Shown piece after piece: positions 32,726 to 42,763 of a DNA stretch of 53,878 bases. The notes under the pieces are model-generated. The model ran no database searches and was not told the origin of the DNA. It was given only the letters and a program-made list of their open reading frames with translations. The DNA comes from Seminavis robusta (Eukaryota > Bacillariophyta > Bacillariophyceae > Naviculales > Naviculaceae), in contig CAICTM010000666.1 in NCBI GenBank assembly GCA_903772945.1, positions 1 through 53,878 of the forward strand, in the 5' to 3' direction. The translations under genes and the position numbers were made by a program. How positions within the stretch are numbered: position 1 is the stretch's first letter; each line of letters starts with the position of its first letter.

Positions 32726-33501
32726 GTTACCGTGGTACAGTGTGTTGTTTATTGGTAGGTATTGGAGTCAGTCGAGTCAGTGAAGACTGCCGTCAGACAG
32801 TGCAGTGAATATGTAGTTTAGCATCCATTTTCTATTAGATTGTTAGAAAGGATGTACCGGTAATAATGGCACGGTACTTCGGACAATCGCCCCTTGCTTG
32901 TCAATAGCAAAACTTTGCTGTACTTCTCAAAACTAGGGCTAAAGATGCACTGCCCAAGAAGAGCACCGCCACACATGGACGCAACTAATAGGAGCTATGC
33001 TGGTTCGTGGTGGGAGACAAAGCAAGAGGAGATACCTCTACCAGGTACGGTGGAGTTGATTGCAAGGCAAAACGACAGAGACGTTGTTGAGCCGCGGGAG
33101 TTGTGTTGCGTGCACCAGCCCTGCTGGCCAGGGGACCAAGGGTTGTTTCTCTTTTGGACCGTAGTACATGTAGCTAGCTAGAGCTACGGGTACTAGCGAG
33201 CTAGTACCACTCATGTACTGGTACTGAGTATTAGTAGATGTTTCCGGAAAACCATCCTCCGCTTGCACGCTTGCACCACCGGAGACGTCATTGTGATCCT
33301 TGTGCCTGTAAAACCATGGCTGCCGCGTGCGCCACGGAGCTGAAAACAGACGTCGTCAGTGGAGGCACGTGACACCATCCAAGCCCCCCTCTAGCCAGTA
33401 GCTACCAGGTACCGGTACCAGGTCGTGGCCCTTGCTCCTTTCAAGAGAAACCCGTCTATTTATTTTATATTCATGAAACAAGAGATTCATAACTGAACTC
33501 C
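32726..33501. other. Spacer, nothing recognised
   Basis: No gene supported. TACCGGTA/GGTACCGGTACC palindromes at about 32856-32864 and 33405-33420, the latter about 90 bp before the next SGNH gene. Confidence 0.45.
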
Positions 33502-34731
33502 ATGATGTCCACACAAACGCTTCAGGCTACATCATCCCGAGTCTCCGTACTGGTCCTCTTGACAGTGACTGCTCTGGTGTTTGTGTTTCTGGCATACAAT
33601 GATACAGCCGTACTTGATGCTCAACCAAATGATCTACAAGAAAAGGCAGAAAAAAAGGTTGAAGAAAGTGAACCAAACAAAGTGCAAGAACCAGTGGCCA
33701 GCTGTGTGTGGGACCCCAAGAGCCAAGACAGCTGCACCGATGCCTTTTCCAAACATCTCCACCACAAGGGAAGCTCAATAGATGGATCTGCAGCTGTCCC
33801 TCGTAGGTGGCTTTTCTTTGGAGATTCCACCGTTGCGAGACTCTTCACAAAGTCAAAAGTATTGGTTGACCACTTTGTAGATGAACCTGCCAGAGACAAT
33901 TCCAACGCTTGCCAGGCACAGTTTCAATGCAAGAGACATGAACACGGGAGATGCAAATTGGCAGAGTTCTTTCAACAACAGCCAGCAACCCACTGGATTC
34001 CTCCCAATACAACTTTGGGAGAGGGCCCTAAGGCATTTGGAGCCAAGAATCCATTCTGCTCAGACTGCTCCGGTTGCAGCTCTGTCTATACCATCTGCAA
34101 GCCAAAGAGTGCCAAGATCACAAACTGTGACACCTCCAAGCTGATCTATGGTGGTTTCTTTTCAGTAGAGTTTGCCAGAGATGTTGTACTTCAAACCACC
34201 CAATTCCAAACAACCCAAGAAAACGTTGCTCAGTTTGTGCACGATCATTTTAATGAACCAGCATCTCTCCAAACAGACTTTGGTGGCAAACCCATCTGTG
34301 TGGCGTCAGCAGGGCTTCATGACATGGGCATCAAAAAAATCACGGCATCCAAGTTTGTTGGCATTGTTCATTGGTACCTTGAGTTGTTGCAACAGCAATG
34401 CGATAGCATTGTGTGGCTCCAAAATACTGCCCCCCAACGCCAGAATAGTACAGATCCATTTACCTCATTTCCACAGCACTGGGTCAGTGTTGAGGCATGG
34501 AACAGGGCAGTGCATCAACATCTCAATGAAACTGTGGAGCTGGATACCAGCAGGATTCTTGTCATGGATGTCTTTGAATCTTCCAAAGCATGGCCATTTG
34601 CTAAGCCCGACGACAACATCCACAAATCAAATGACTGGTATGAAATGCTGGCATCTTTCTTCAAAGATATGGCTCAAGAGGCAGCAGCGCAAGGCAGCAA
34701 TACTCTGCAAGCCACTCAGACAGCGACATGA
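33502..34731 (+). CDS. SGNH/PC-esterase-like type II membrane protein, copy 3 (409 aa)
   Basis: Third intact paralogue, ATG 33502 (a second ATG follows at once), TGA at 34729-34731. Signal anchor about 14-31 (VSVLVLLTVTALVFVFLA), then a Lys/Glu-rich stem (QEKAEKKVEESEPNK). Catalytic blocks: RRWLFFGDSTVARLF with Ser109, GKPICVASAGLHDM and DNIH (Asp371, His374). Cys-rich block FCSDCSGCSSVYTICK kept. It lacks one residue in a segment that reads TSFPQHW here but SFAKQHW in copies 1 and 2; the 41-kb relic shares this, so copy 3 and the relic are closest relatives. Single exon. Predicted secretory-pathway esterase or acyltransferase, substrate unknown. Confidence 0.7.
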   Translation: MMSTQTLQATSSRVSVLVLLTVTALVFVFLAYNDTAVLDAQPNDLQEKAEKKVEESEPNKVQEPVASCVWDPKSQDSCTDAFSKHLHHKGSSIDGSAAVPRRWLFFGDSTVARLFTKSKVLVDHFVDEPARDNSNACQAQFQCKRHEHGRCKLAEFFQQQPATHWIPPNTTLGEGPKAFGAKNPFCSDCSGCSSVYTICKPKSAKITNCDTSKLIYGGFFSVEFARDVVLQTTQFQTTQENVAQFVHDHFNEPASLQTDFGGKPICVASAGLHDMGIKKITASKFVGIVHWYLELLQQQCDSIVWLQNTAPQRQNSTDPFTSFPQHWVSVEAWNRAVHQHLNETVELDTSRILVMDVFESSKAWPFAKPDDNIHKSNDWYEMLASFFKDMAQEAAAQGSNTLQATQTAT

Positions 34732-35168
34732 TCTCAGGACTAGCTAGCCATCGTATGAATTCGCCAAGAGTCATAGAGAGATTTGATTCTGTATGTCATA
34801 CCCATCACAAAGATGTCGCTCCAGCCCTTGGCCCGGATTCGATTCCTTTCCGCTAATATGGCAGTGCAGGACGGAGATCTATACAGTTTTTGGCACAATT
34901 CAAGCAAGTTTGACTGGAACCTCCAAACCAATAGAACGATCTTGCATTTGCTGAGGCTCCACGGCTTTTTATCGGACGCATGGAGAATGATGTATGTACA
35001 ATGGATTCGCTCTAAAAGTAAACGTTATGTAGCATGCAAATTACTGTATTTTTAAAACGTGTAGGTGCTTGAAGGATAGGTCTTGTAAGTTGTTGGTCAT
35101 TTGGAAGCGGTAGTGGAAGTAGGTCGCTAGGAAGCCCCGATATCCTGCGTTGATTGGTTTGTTTGGCA
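34732..35168. other. Spacer, nothing recognised
   Basis: Lies between convergent genes. The first roughly 20 bases (TGATCTCAGGACTAGCTAGCCA) continue similarity with the 3' flanks of the other SGNH copies; the rest holds no recognised feature. Confidence 0.5.
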
Positions 35169-36673
35169 TCAGACATCATACGTGGCGTGGAGCGACCACT
35201 CCCGAAGAGATGCTTGATAGTCGGAAGGGAGGACAAGGGCGCTATGAGAGGGATAGCTGCGTCGTCGTGTTGGGCGGTCACCAGAGCGCGCCGAAAGATC
35301 ATGCTGCTGGTTGTTGACGATGGAGGTTGAGAGAGCAGCAGGAATGATATCTAGGTCCAAGGCATGGCTCGCGGGATCCCCACCCATGGAGGCATGGCGG
35401 TGATGTCCCACGTCGAAGACAGGGATGCCTTGATGGTGATCGTCGTCGATGTTGGACGATCCCGACATGACGGAATCCGTATCATTCTGTAGTGAAGCCA
35501 ATCCTTGCATGGTTCGAGAGTCATACAAATGACGAACCGAGTCGGGGTGGGTCTCGACATGGGCTTCCTGCATCTGCTGGTGGATCCGAATGGCAGGAAC
35601 AAACCAATGGCGGCAGATTGGGCATCGTTTCTTTCCCTTCTCAAGCCATTCCATCATGCACTCGTAATGGAAGACATGAGTGCAATACTCTCCTTCTTCG
35701 TCAGCGGCGGAACGGACCAGTGTGTCCCCAACCTTGTAGTCATCATAGCAGATTGTGCAGTTGGCTTCAATTTCTCGGTAGCATGTGTCATGAGGATCCC
35801 ACAATGTCATCATCTTGGTATTCTCCTCCAACGCCGCATAAAGGCCCGAAGCAGGCGTGGTGTTGCCTTCGTGTTCTGCATCGCCGTCTGTAGAGATTCG
35901 AATGCTTGTGCGTGTCTCTTTGCCTTCCTCAACACTTTCATCACAGGGACGGCAGAATTCGTCCTTGGTTCCAAGCTCAAGGTCTGGCTCCTCCTCCTTC
36001 TCTAGTGAATCTTCTTCGTCTTGTTCACTGGTTTTGAAGTTGGAAGCTGTCAAGACCTGGTGAGATTCGGGGCGGGAAGGTGGCAAGCATTGATTTCACG
36101 GTTAGACAATGACACATGACAATCCTGGCAGTTCGCAGAAGTAAGTGATCTTTAACTTACGACAATGTATGGCTTCAAATAGTACTGATACCACAAGCGG
36201 CGCTCTTGTCGTTGCTTTTGGAGCTTGATGGCTTGGCGTTCTTCTTGCGTCAGAGGACTGGTTGGGGCTTGTGCACTGTTGCGAATGCGGTGGAGGCTTC
36301 TGTCTGCTTCTTGGAGCAGACTTTCAGGACAGCAAGCACCTCCGCAAATACGGGAGAATCCTTCACGAACCAAGTAGCTAAGTAAGACAACCAGGAAGAA
36401 TGCGAGGATAAAGAGCATTGTGTACCACCATTCTCCATCATAGTCCTCGTCGCCTTGACCAACCTGGGAGGTTTGGTCATTGTAACCATGACGGAGGCGT
36501 GTGGGAGGCGACGTGGTTTCGTTGATACTGGCGGTGCTTCGGGCGCTTGGAATCGTTGCATCATCATCAAAGGAATTGGAGTAAGGATGAAGGAGGTCAG
36601 AATCGTTGTGGTCCCAAGGCTGCACCAGGCCAACAGCCAGGGCGAGGTATCGAGAAAACGGAAGGGTGTCCAT
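35169..36673 (-). CDS. Membrane-anchored RING-H2 E3 ubiquitin ligase candidate, two exons (466 aa)
   Basis: Exon 1 36673-36161, 104-nt intron (donor GTC|GTAAGT, acceptor ACCAG), exon 2 36056-35169; the join reads ...LKPYIV|VLTASNFK in phase 0. The N-terminal part has one membrane segment at about residues 83-103 (WWYTMLFILAFFLVVLLSYLV), followed by Cys residues and a charged helix (EERQAIKLQKQRQERRLW). Exon 2 begins acidic, then a RING-H2 domain: CTICYDDYKVGD, then CTHVFHYECMMEWLEKG and CPICRHWF, with all eight zinc ligands (C-C-C-H-H-C-C-C). The remaining C-terminus is His/Asp/Ser-rich and likely disordered. This layout (one TM plus RING-H2) is typical of diatom membrane E3 ligases that ubiquitinate membrane or secretory proteins; substrates unknown. 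Confidence 0.8.
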
Positions 36674-38232
36674 GGTTCTTCTTGTTTGTTTGCAATTTCA
36701 ATTTCAAAATGGGCCGTATCTTTCGCGTTGGTGCTAACTGTAATCTGTGAGAATTCTTTTCAGATGGTGGGGAACAGAGTTTGTTGTGGGGCTTGTTGGC
36801 AGCTTTCTAATATGGCTTGTATAATGACCAATGGCTGATTTTATGAGCACACATTTCACTGAAACTTGAGCGAAAGAAAGAGAGACCTTTGTTGCTGCTG
36901 TGTGGGTGTTGATCTGAACCATCACCCAACCACCACACCCTCATCATTTGGACTTCCGGTCAGTCATGTCTGGTTGCGAATGCAGACGTCAACCCATCAA
37001 GCGGAAATGGTTCACGACTCGCAGTGGTTATCGCTTTCCCCGCTGTTCCCCGAGCTGTACGAACTCGTGGGTGACAAGGGCACAAAAGCGAAGGCGTTTC
37101 ATTGCCAATGCGGAAGAAACATCAAAAATAATGAGACGTACAACCGAAATTGTGGGGAGTTTAGTGGAGGCAATGAGAAGGAAAGCGAAGCGTATCCAGG
37201 GCACTCCTTGTGACTCCTGCTTTAGCAATATTTAATGTAAACGTTGAAGAATCTCAAAGATTGGAACTCTAGCTTTCCAAAAAGCTGAACTGGCGAAAAG
37301 ATTCGTGACCATTGAAGGCCGAAAGTTCAGAACACTTACTTCAAAACACATCGATGCACAATGCACCTCCAAACACAGAGCAACGCACACTCCAAACACA
37401 GGATGAAGAAGAATCTTTCTTCTTTCTTGGAAGGCCACCCAGCTGCCAGCAAGCCACAGATTCGAAAGAACCAGCCAATCCCATCAACAGACTAGCAGAG
37501 GCCGAGCCCGAGGCCTTGAAAGATTCGTTAACCCGAAATGATGTCCCGGTAAAACGGTCCCCCGAATGTAGTTGGCCATCATCCAAGTCCTTGATCTCAC
37601 TGACGCATCCATCAGAGCACCATGGACTATACAGTTGCACGTAGAGGTTGAGCAAAGCCCGCCACAAAGCGCTGGCAGCCAGCTCTGATGTTTCGGAGTA
37701 TACCCAGCTACTAAAGTCGCGAAGTACTCCACTCGGATGAGGCTCCAAAGTATACTTCAACGGGCATCGGAGTCGAGCAACCCATCACCGGTAGCCCGAG
37801 GTTGCCAGCAATTCATTGGTTGGCTTGGGAAAGCTTCCGGCAACCAATGTTCGTCCGCAGCATCGCAACGGGGCTGCACATTGAAATCCAATCATCTCGT
37901 GATCCAGGCATGAAGACCCGACTCGTGACCAGGCTTACATCCAAAGAGGCATGGACTTTATCAGACTGTAGGATAGGGGCGTCATGCTGATTTGCTGAAG
38001 CCAGTAGCTAGTAGCCAGTCTATTGTTTGGGGGAAGGTTGTTCTTGGTCTCTGATTTCCTTTGTATCCATCTTACATGTACCGGTACCGTACAGTCGTAC
38101 CGGTACTAATGGATTTATTAATTCCTGTATTTTATTAATTGAAATATTTCCGGTACTCATCAGTCATTAATGCTTATTGGCTCCGGCTTCGAAGGCGCGA
38201 ACCAACACCCACCGCCCCACCAGATCTCGACC
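36674..38232. other. Spacer, nothing firm
   Basis: Holds the promoter of the RING gene. Small frames exist (for example 36966-37235, 89 codons, Cys- and Arg-rich) but without supporting motifs. GTACCGGTACCGTAC palindromes lie at about 38078-38105, shortly before the next gene. Confidence 0.45.
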
Positions 38233-39228
38233 ATGGCATACTCTACTACCGCCACTGATCCTCCTGCCTGGTCTACTGTGCCTCTTTGGGGCACCATCCT
38301 CGAATATGTGGTGGATGATCCACTAACATTGCTGGCCTGTATGATGGTGAACAAAAACCTGCGAAAGGAAGCTGGAAAATTGATGAATCAACGTGACGAA
38401 CAACCCATGTCAATAGTGAACGGCGGCAAGTGCCTGAATCCTTTGGCTTTGGCCCAGAAATCGAGCTTTCTTCAGTTTCTCAGTAATCCCAAATCTTTTT
38501 GCATGGCCTGGAAAAAGGGAAAACGTAACAAGAGCAATACTGCAGGACCATGTCGGTCCAAAAAGATTCATGAAATGCGGGATCTTCTAGCCAAGACGTT
38601 TGTCATTCTAAACGTGCAGCGACCCGCTTATGGAGAGGAAGAATCCCAAATTGCCATACTGGATGGAGGAGGTAGGCTAGTGGCAGTCTACAAGATTTCC
38701 ACTCGGCAAGACTACCAACCCTCTCGCAAGCGCCCAAGAGGCGCCGAGGATCCACATCCTTGCCACCAGCCCTGCATTTTCAAGATGGTGACATCGGCTG
38801 CATTGTTTGGTACAAACCATTCGGATGGTGTAGGTGACCTGGCTGCTTTAGACTCTCCCAATCCGTGGCTCTTCTCAATGGTTACACTGAATGAGTATTT
38901 CCCAGAGACAAATGTTGCGGATTTCGCAGATGCCGAAGTGGCATGGCCCAATTACAAGCTCTTTCGACTCTTTCAGGGCCGCCTGTCTCCCACGGAAATT
39001 GCAGCCGTCCTTATGCATGCTGCAACTTCCAATCCACAAGCCATTTATGATTATGTCGATGCCGTTCATACGAAATTGGATGCCAACTTTCTTCCGGAAG
39101 GCATGGTTGTTTTGAGTTTGGTGGAATTGCTTCAAGATGTCTTGGACGACCAAGATCAAGTCCAACAGCACATGGCTACCTACTCGAACTGGGGGCGTGA
39201 GCTAGAAGCAATTAGCTATAATTTGTAG
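38233..39228 (+). CDS. Unknown protein with F-box-like N-terminus (331 aa)
   Basis: I choose ATG 38233 (ACCATGG context, MAYSTTATDPP); an in-frame ATG at 38170 would add 21 residues. Residues about 11-48 (WSTVPLWGTILEYVVDDPLTLL, ACMMVNKNLRKEA) have the spacing of an F-box helix set, weakly. A basic segment (KKGKRNKS...CRSKK) is near residues 95-115. No membrane segment. The C-terminal third is helical (LSPTEIAAVLMHAAT..., VLSLVELLQDVLDDQDQVQQHM). If the F-box is real the protein would recruit targets to an SCF ubiquitin ligase, next to another ubiquitin-type gene at 35-36 kb, but this is speculative. Single exon, convergent with the 39545-40120 gene. Confidence 0.6.
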   Translation: MAYSTTATDPPAWSTVPLWGTILEYVVDDPLTLLACMMVNKNLRKEAGKLMNQRDEQPMSIVNGGKCLNPLALAQKSSFLQFLSNPKSFCMAWKKGKRNKSNTAGPCRSKKIHEMRDLLAKTFVILNVQRPAYGEEESQIAILDGGGRLVAVYKISTRQDYQPSRKRPRGAEDPHPCHQPCIFKMVTSAALFGTNHSDGVGDLAALDSPNPWLFSMVTLNEYFPETNVADFADAEVAWPNYKLFRLFQGRLSPTEIAAVLMHAATSNPQAIYDYVDAVHTKLDANFLPEGMVVLSLVELLQDVLDDQDQVQQHMATYSNWGRELEAISYNL

Positions 39229-39544
39229 GTGAGGCAAAATGCCATAGTTAGAAAGATTTTTGTTGAATGATAAGATTACATAGTATTAGAAGCAAACCAA
39301 ACTTTCTGCGCCCCGAAAGATTGAGACCACCGCGTCAGTCCAAGGAAACGAATTTGCCACTGTTGATTCGGTCAGATTAACGATTAATGAGCTGCGACTA
39401 TGGTTCCATTCTTCATCACTTGTTCTCATTCAAGGTTTGCTACGAGCGGATTGATTGTGGTTTTCTGTTGATTGCAGACCTGTCTGTTTGTCTTGTCGTT
39501 ACATTACCAGTATTATTGTAGAGTTTTTGCACAAGATTACATTT
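39229..39544. other. Spacer between convergent genes
   Basis: 316 bp between stop codons of the F-box-like gene (+) and the DUF6787-like gene (-); would hold both 3' UTRs. No other feature seen. Confidence 0.5.
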
Positions 39545-40120
39545 TTACCACTTTTTAAAGGTCTTTTTCGTAGCTTCAAAATTCTTATCCATGAGCTCGG
39601 TGGGGATTCCAAATCGACTGAGCATTTTGACCGAGAAGAACCTGAAATAGGCATGTCTACCAAAGACGGTGCCTACCATGACGAGCAGTATGGAGTAGAG
39701 AGGTGACATGATGACAATGGTGCATATCCGATAGGACCAGGGACCCTCTTTGAAACTCCCCTGCAATCCCAGCACATTCTTGACGGCCGGTCGGACCAGC
39801 ATCATGGTGGAAGTCCCCGTAATCGCAAACACGGTGCAGATGAGCACCATTTCACGGTACCACGCAAACGTCCCTCGTTCTGGCATTTCCTTGGGGGCTA
39901 GGAACCGCTGTAGAAACGACTTTTCTTGCACCACACGGCTGCTGCTGCCGCTGTTGCTAGTACTTCCATTATTGGATCCAGAGAAGAAGCGCGGCCTTCC
40001 ATGGATACCGCTAGAATGTTTGGGATGATGACGTCGAACCAAACAAGAAATTCCAGGCCGATGGGACCCAGCTAGCAGATTCCTTGTCAAGATTGGGTGA
40101 AGACGAGCTGTGGATAGCAT
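39545..40120 (-). CDS. DUF6787-like small membrane protein, probably mitochondrial (191 aa)
   Basis: ATG 40120, TAA 39545-39547. Residues 1-45 are Arg/His/Ser-rich with no acidic residues (MLSTARLHPILTRNLLAGSH), typical of a mitochondrial transit peptide. After a Ser/Asn-rich linker come two hydrophobic segments, about 90-110 (VLICTVFAITGTSTMMLV) and 130-152 (ICTIVIMSPLYSILLVMVGTVFG), linked by RPAVKNVLGLQGSFKEGPWSYR. The pattern RP..K..LG......EGPWSYR...........P.Y...L..VGT.FG...FF....KML.RFG matches what I recall of the DUF6787 family (two-helix membrane proteins of unknown function). Targeting and family are by eye. Single exon. Confidence 0.62.
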   Translation of the reverse strand: MLSTARLHPILTRNLLAGSHRPGISCLVRRHHPKHSSGIHGRPRFFSGSNNGSTSNSGSSSRVVQEKSFLQRFLAPKEMPERGTFAWYREMVLICTVFAITGTSTMMLVRPAVKNVLGLQGSFKEGPWSYRICTIVIMSPLYSILLVMVGTVFGRHAYFRFFSVKMLSRFGIPTELMDKNFEATKKTFKKW

Positions 40121-40600
40121 GATGAGGGCCAGAGTGGAAGAGAGTTGTCTTCTAGCTAGCTAGAGCTATGCATAACTCGAAGCTGCGAAGATGGATGTGT
40201 ACCACCGGTAGCACCAAAAAGCAAGCAAAGAGCGGACTTGTAGCAACATTAGAGTTAGAGTTTTTACTTTACTTGGAGGTAGAGCTTCGAATGAATCGAA
40301 TCGAATCGAATCGAATCGAATCGAATCGATTCATCATTCTGATTCAATCGGCTCGAATGCTTTGGTAAAACCGTGTACTGTACTAATACCTGGTACCAGG
40401 TACCGTGTACCGGTACCGGTGGTTTGCCTTGCCATCGACTCATTGTACATCCTCTTGTTTTGTCTCCAATATGATAGTGTATGCCGGGAAGAGGGAAAAT
40501 GGCTCTTTTCTTGGTCCCGCAAATGGTCAATGAGGGATATTAGTAGTCTATAGAGGTAAACAATGGTCAAAGATCAAATGGAGAATTCGTTTTATTTATT
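40121..40600. other. Spacer with (GAATC)n and GTACC palindromes
   Basis: A (GAATC)n simple repeat at about 40290-40330 and a palindrome cluster GGTACCAGGTACCGTGTACCGGTACCGG at about 40390-40420. No gene supported. Confidence 0.6.
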
Positions 40601-40779
40601 TATTGACCACCCTTGACCACGAGTGACCACGGCTGACCACGCTTGACCACGGCTGACCACACTTGACCACGGCTGACCACATTTTTCACTGCAATTTAAC
40701 TAGTAAAAGACCACGGCTGACCACGCTTGACCACGCTTGACCACGGGTGACCATGGTTGACCACACTTGACCATGGTCC
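40601..40779. repeat. GACCAC minisatellite, 9-10-bp unit
   Basis: Repeated TTGACCACGGC / TGACCACGCT units run from about 40601 to 40779 with one unrelated 30-bp interruption near 40682-40710. Units vary in the two bases after GACCAC. GTGGTC on the other strand continues sparsely to about 40875. Non-coding. Confidence 0.85.
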
Positions 40780-41174
40780 TGGCAGTCAAAATGACCGTTT
40801 ATCTTTAAAATCTGACTTTTATGGTTAAAGTTGGTCAAAACATGTCCAATGTGGTCTCCGTTTCGAGCACTGTGGTCGCTTTTCCCCTCTTCCCCGTACC
40901 GGTGTAGCTCCTCATGGTTACGTCCGTGTGCGGTGGTGCTCTCTTTGGGTCGTGGATCGTTAGCCAGATAGCCAATGTTGAGAAGCACAGCAAAGATGAT
41001 GCTACTAGGTATTGACAAGCATGTGAAGACACAGACAGTACGAATTTCGCAAAGAGTGAATGAAGACCGCCTAACTGCCTACAATACTGGTAACCGGAAT
41101 CCAAGCCAAGAGTTGGAGCGACGTTTTGTGCTCGGTGCCGTCTGACAAACCGAACCGGCTAGCTAGTCCTGAGA

Positions 41175-41781
41175 TCATGTCGCCGTCTGAGTGGCTTGCA
41201 GAGTATTGCTTCCTTGCGCTGCTGCGAGCCATATCTTTGAAGAATGATGCCAGCATTTCATACCAGCCATTGGATTTGTGAACGTTGTCGTCTGGCTTAG
41301 CAAATGGCCATGCTTTAGAAGGTTCAAAGACATCCATGACAAGAATCCTGCTGGTATCCAGCCCCGCACTTTCATTGAGATGTTGATGCACTGCCCTGTT
41401 CCATGCCTCAACACTGACCCAGTGCTGCGGAAATGAGGTGAATGGATCTGTACTATTACGGCGTTGGGGGGCAGTATTTTGGAGCCACACAATGCTGTTG
41501 CAGCAACTGAAGGTACCACTCAACAAAGCCAACAAACTTGGATGCTGTCATATCTGGAATGGACAAGTCATGCAACCCTCCTGACACCACACAGATGGGT
41601 TTTCCACCAAATTCTGTTTGGAGAGATGCTGGTTCATTGAAATGATTGTGCACAAACTGAGCAACATTTTTTGAGTGGTTCGAAATTGTGTGGTTTGAAG
41701 TTCCACATCTCTGGCAAACTCTACTGAAAAGAAACCACCATAGATCAGTTTGGAGGTGTCACAGTTTGTGATGTTGGCACT
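41175..41781 (-). pseudogene. 5'-truncated, frameshifted SGNH-esterase copy 4
   Basis: Matches the C-terminal half of copy 3 from ITNCDTSKLIYGGFFSVEFARD to the end GSNTLQATQTAT. The part coding the membrane anchor and the GDS nucleophile is missing; similarity stops at about 41781, exactly at a TAGCTACCGGTA palindrome. Frameshifts: near 41670 (one base lost in the TTQENVAQF segment), near 41495-41510 (about 10 bases lost between LLQQ and IVWLQ) and near 41226 (about 5 bases lost after KDMA). Similarity also continues past the stop to about 41156. It shares the TSFPQHW residue loss with copy 3, so it derives from that lineage. No functional product expected. Confidence 0.85.
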
Positions 41782-42763
41782 AGCTACCGGTAGTACATGT
41801 TCCCATGCCACTACCGGTACCACGACCGCTACCCAGCTAGTAGCTACTAATACCGCTACTAGCTAGCTAGAGTACAGTCCAAGCCATCAATTGGATGTTG
41901 TTGCATCAACGCCAATAAACATACAGTAGTCTATTTTGGACTGACGTCTTCAGCCGCCGTGGCCATGGGAGGCATGGTTTTACAGAAATGTTACAGCATT
42001 TATTTGAAAGACAACAATGCAACATCTTTGTGGTTTGGTTGTTTGCAATGTTGGTCGGACTTCTCTAGAGAGGCAACCAAGAGTACGGAACGGCAGTTCA
42101 AATAGCTCCACTTGAAAGAAACAAGATTTTTTTTGTGGAGTCACTAGGCGCACCAGTTTCGGGCTGGTTCACTTGGATGTGGTTTAGTTATCACTGACCA
42201 CACCACAAGCTAGCTAGCTAGCTAGAGAATCTCAAACAAGAGGCAGCCCTGGCTGGAATCTTGCCATTACGCACTATAGGAACTGCTGCTCCAGTCTAGA
42301 TAGTGGCATCTTGCCATTACGCACTATAGGAACTTCTGCTCCAGTCTAGATAGGGTAGATGGTCTGTTGAGTTGGATCCAACAGTCCTTGGTCAACTTTG
42401 GTATTCACCGTGTTCATGCATGTTCATAAATGTTCGTGCACAGAGCTTCCACCCGCGTCAATACCTACCGGTAGCAATCCAACTCCCTTACAGAGGTGGA
42501 TGCAGAATGAACTGAAGGGCCACAGCTCGCTCAAACCAATACAGTCTGCTCCCATGTTAGGAAAAGGCTACGAAGAGCGCTAGAAGTTCAGAGTGGATCC
42601 ACTTGAGAGGAAGCTAGAAACGTGGGGCTGGCATACAGTGCAAGCAACAGAATACATACACGCAGCAAACTAGCATGGGGCCAAAACCTTAGCACGATGT
42701 TGCAATGTACAAAATATTTATGGGCACATCGAATACCATGGATGAATATCAAAATTGCACCAC
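41782..42763. other. Spacer with palindromes and a 50-bp tandem duplication
   Basis: Dense TACCGGTA/CTAGCTAG palindromes at about 41782-41872 next to the SGNH relic, CTAGCTAGCTAGCTAG at about 42208-42224, and the tandem duplication listed separately. No gene supported. Confidence 0.5.
42258..42353. repeat. Tandem duplication, 50-bp period, two copies
   Basis: ATCTTGCCATTACGCACTAT followed by AGGAACT(G/T)CTGCTCCAGTCTAGATAG occurs at 42258 and again at 42308 with one substitution, so the duplication is recent. Confidence 0.9.

Noticed and set aside
36966..37235. 89-codon Cys/Arg-rich frame on the + strand
   Set aside because: Has an ATG and some coding look, but no motif, signal peptide or relative; could be chance in the spacer behind the RING gene promoter.
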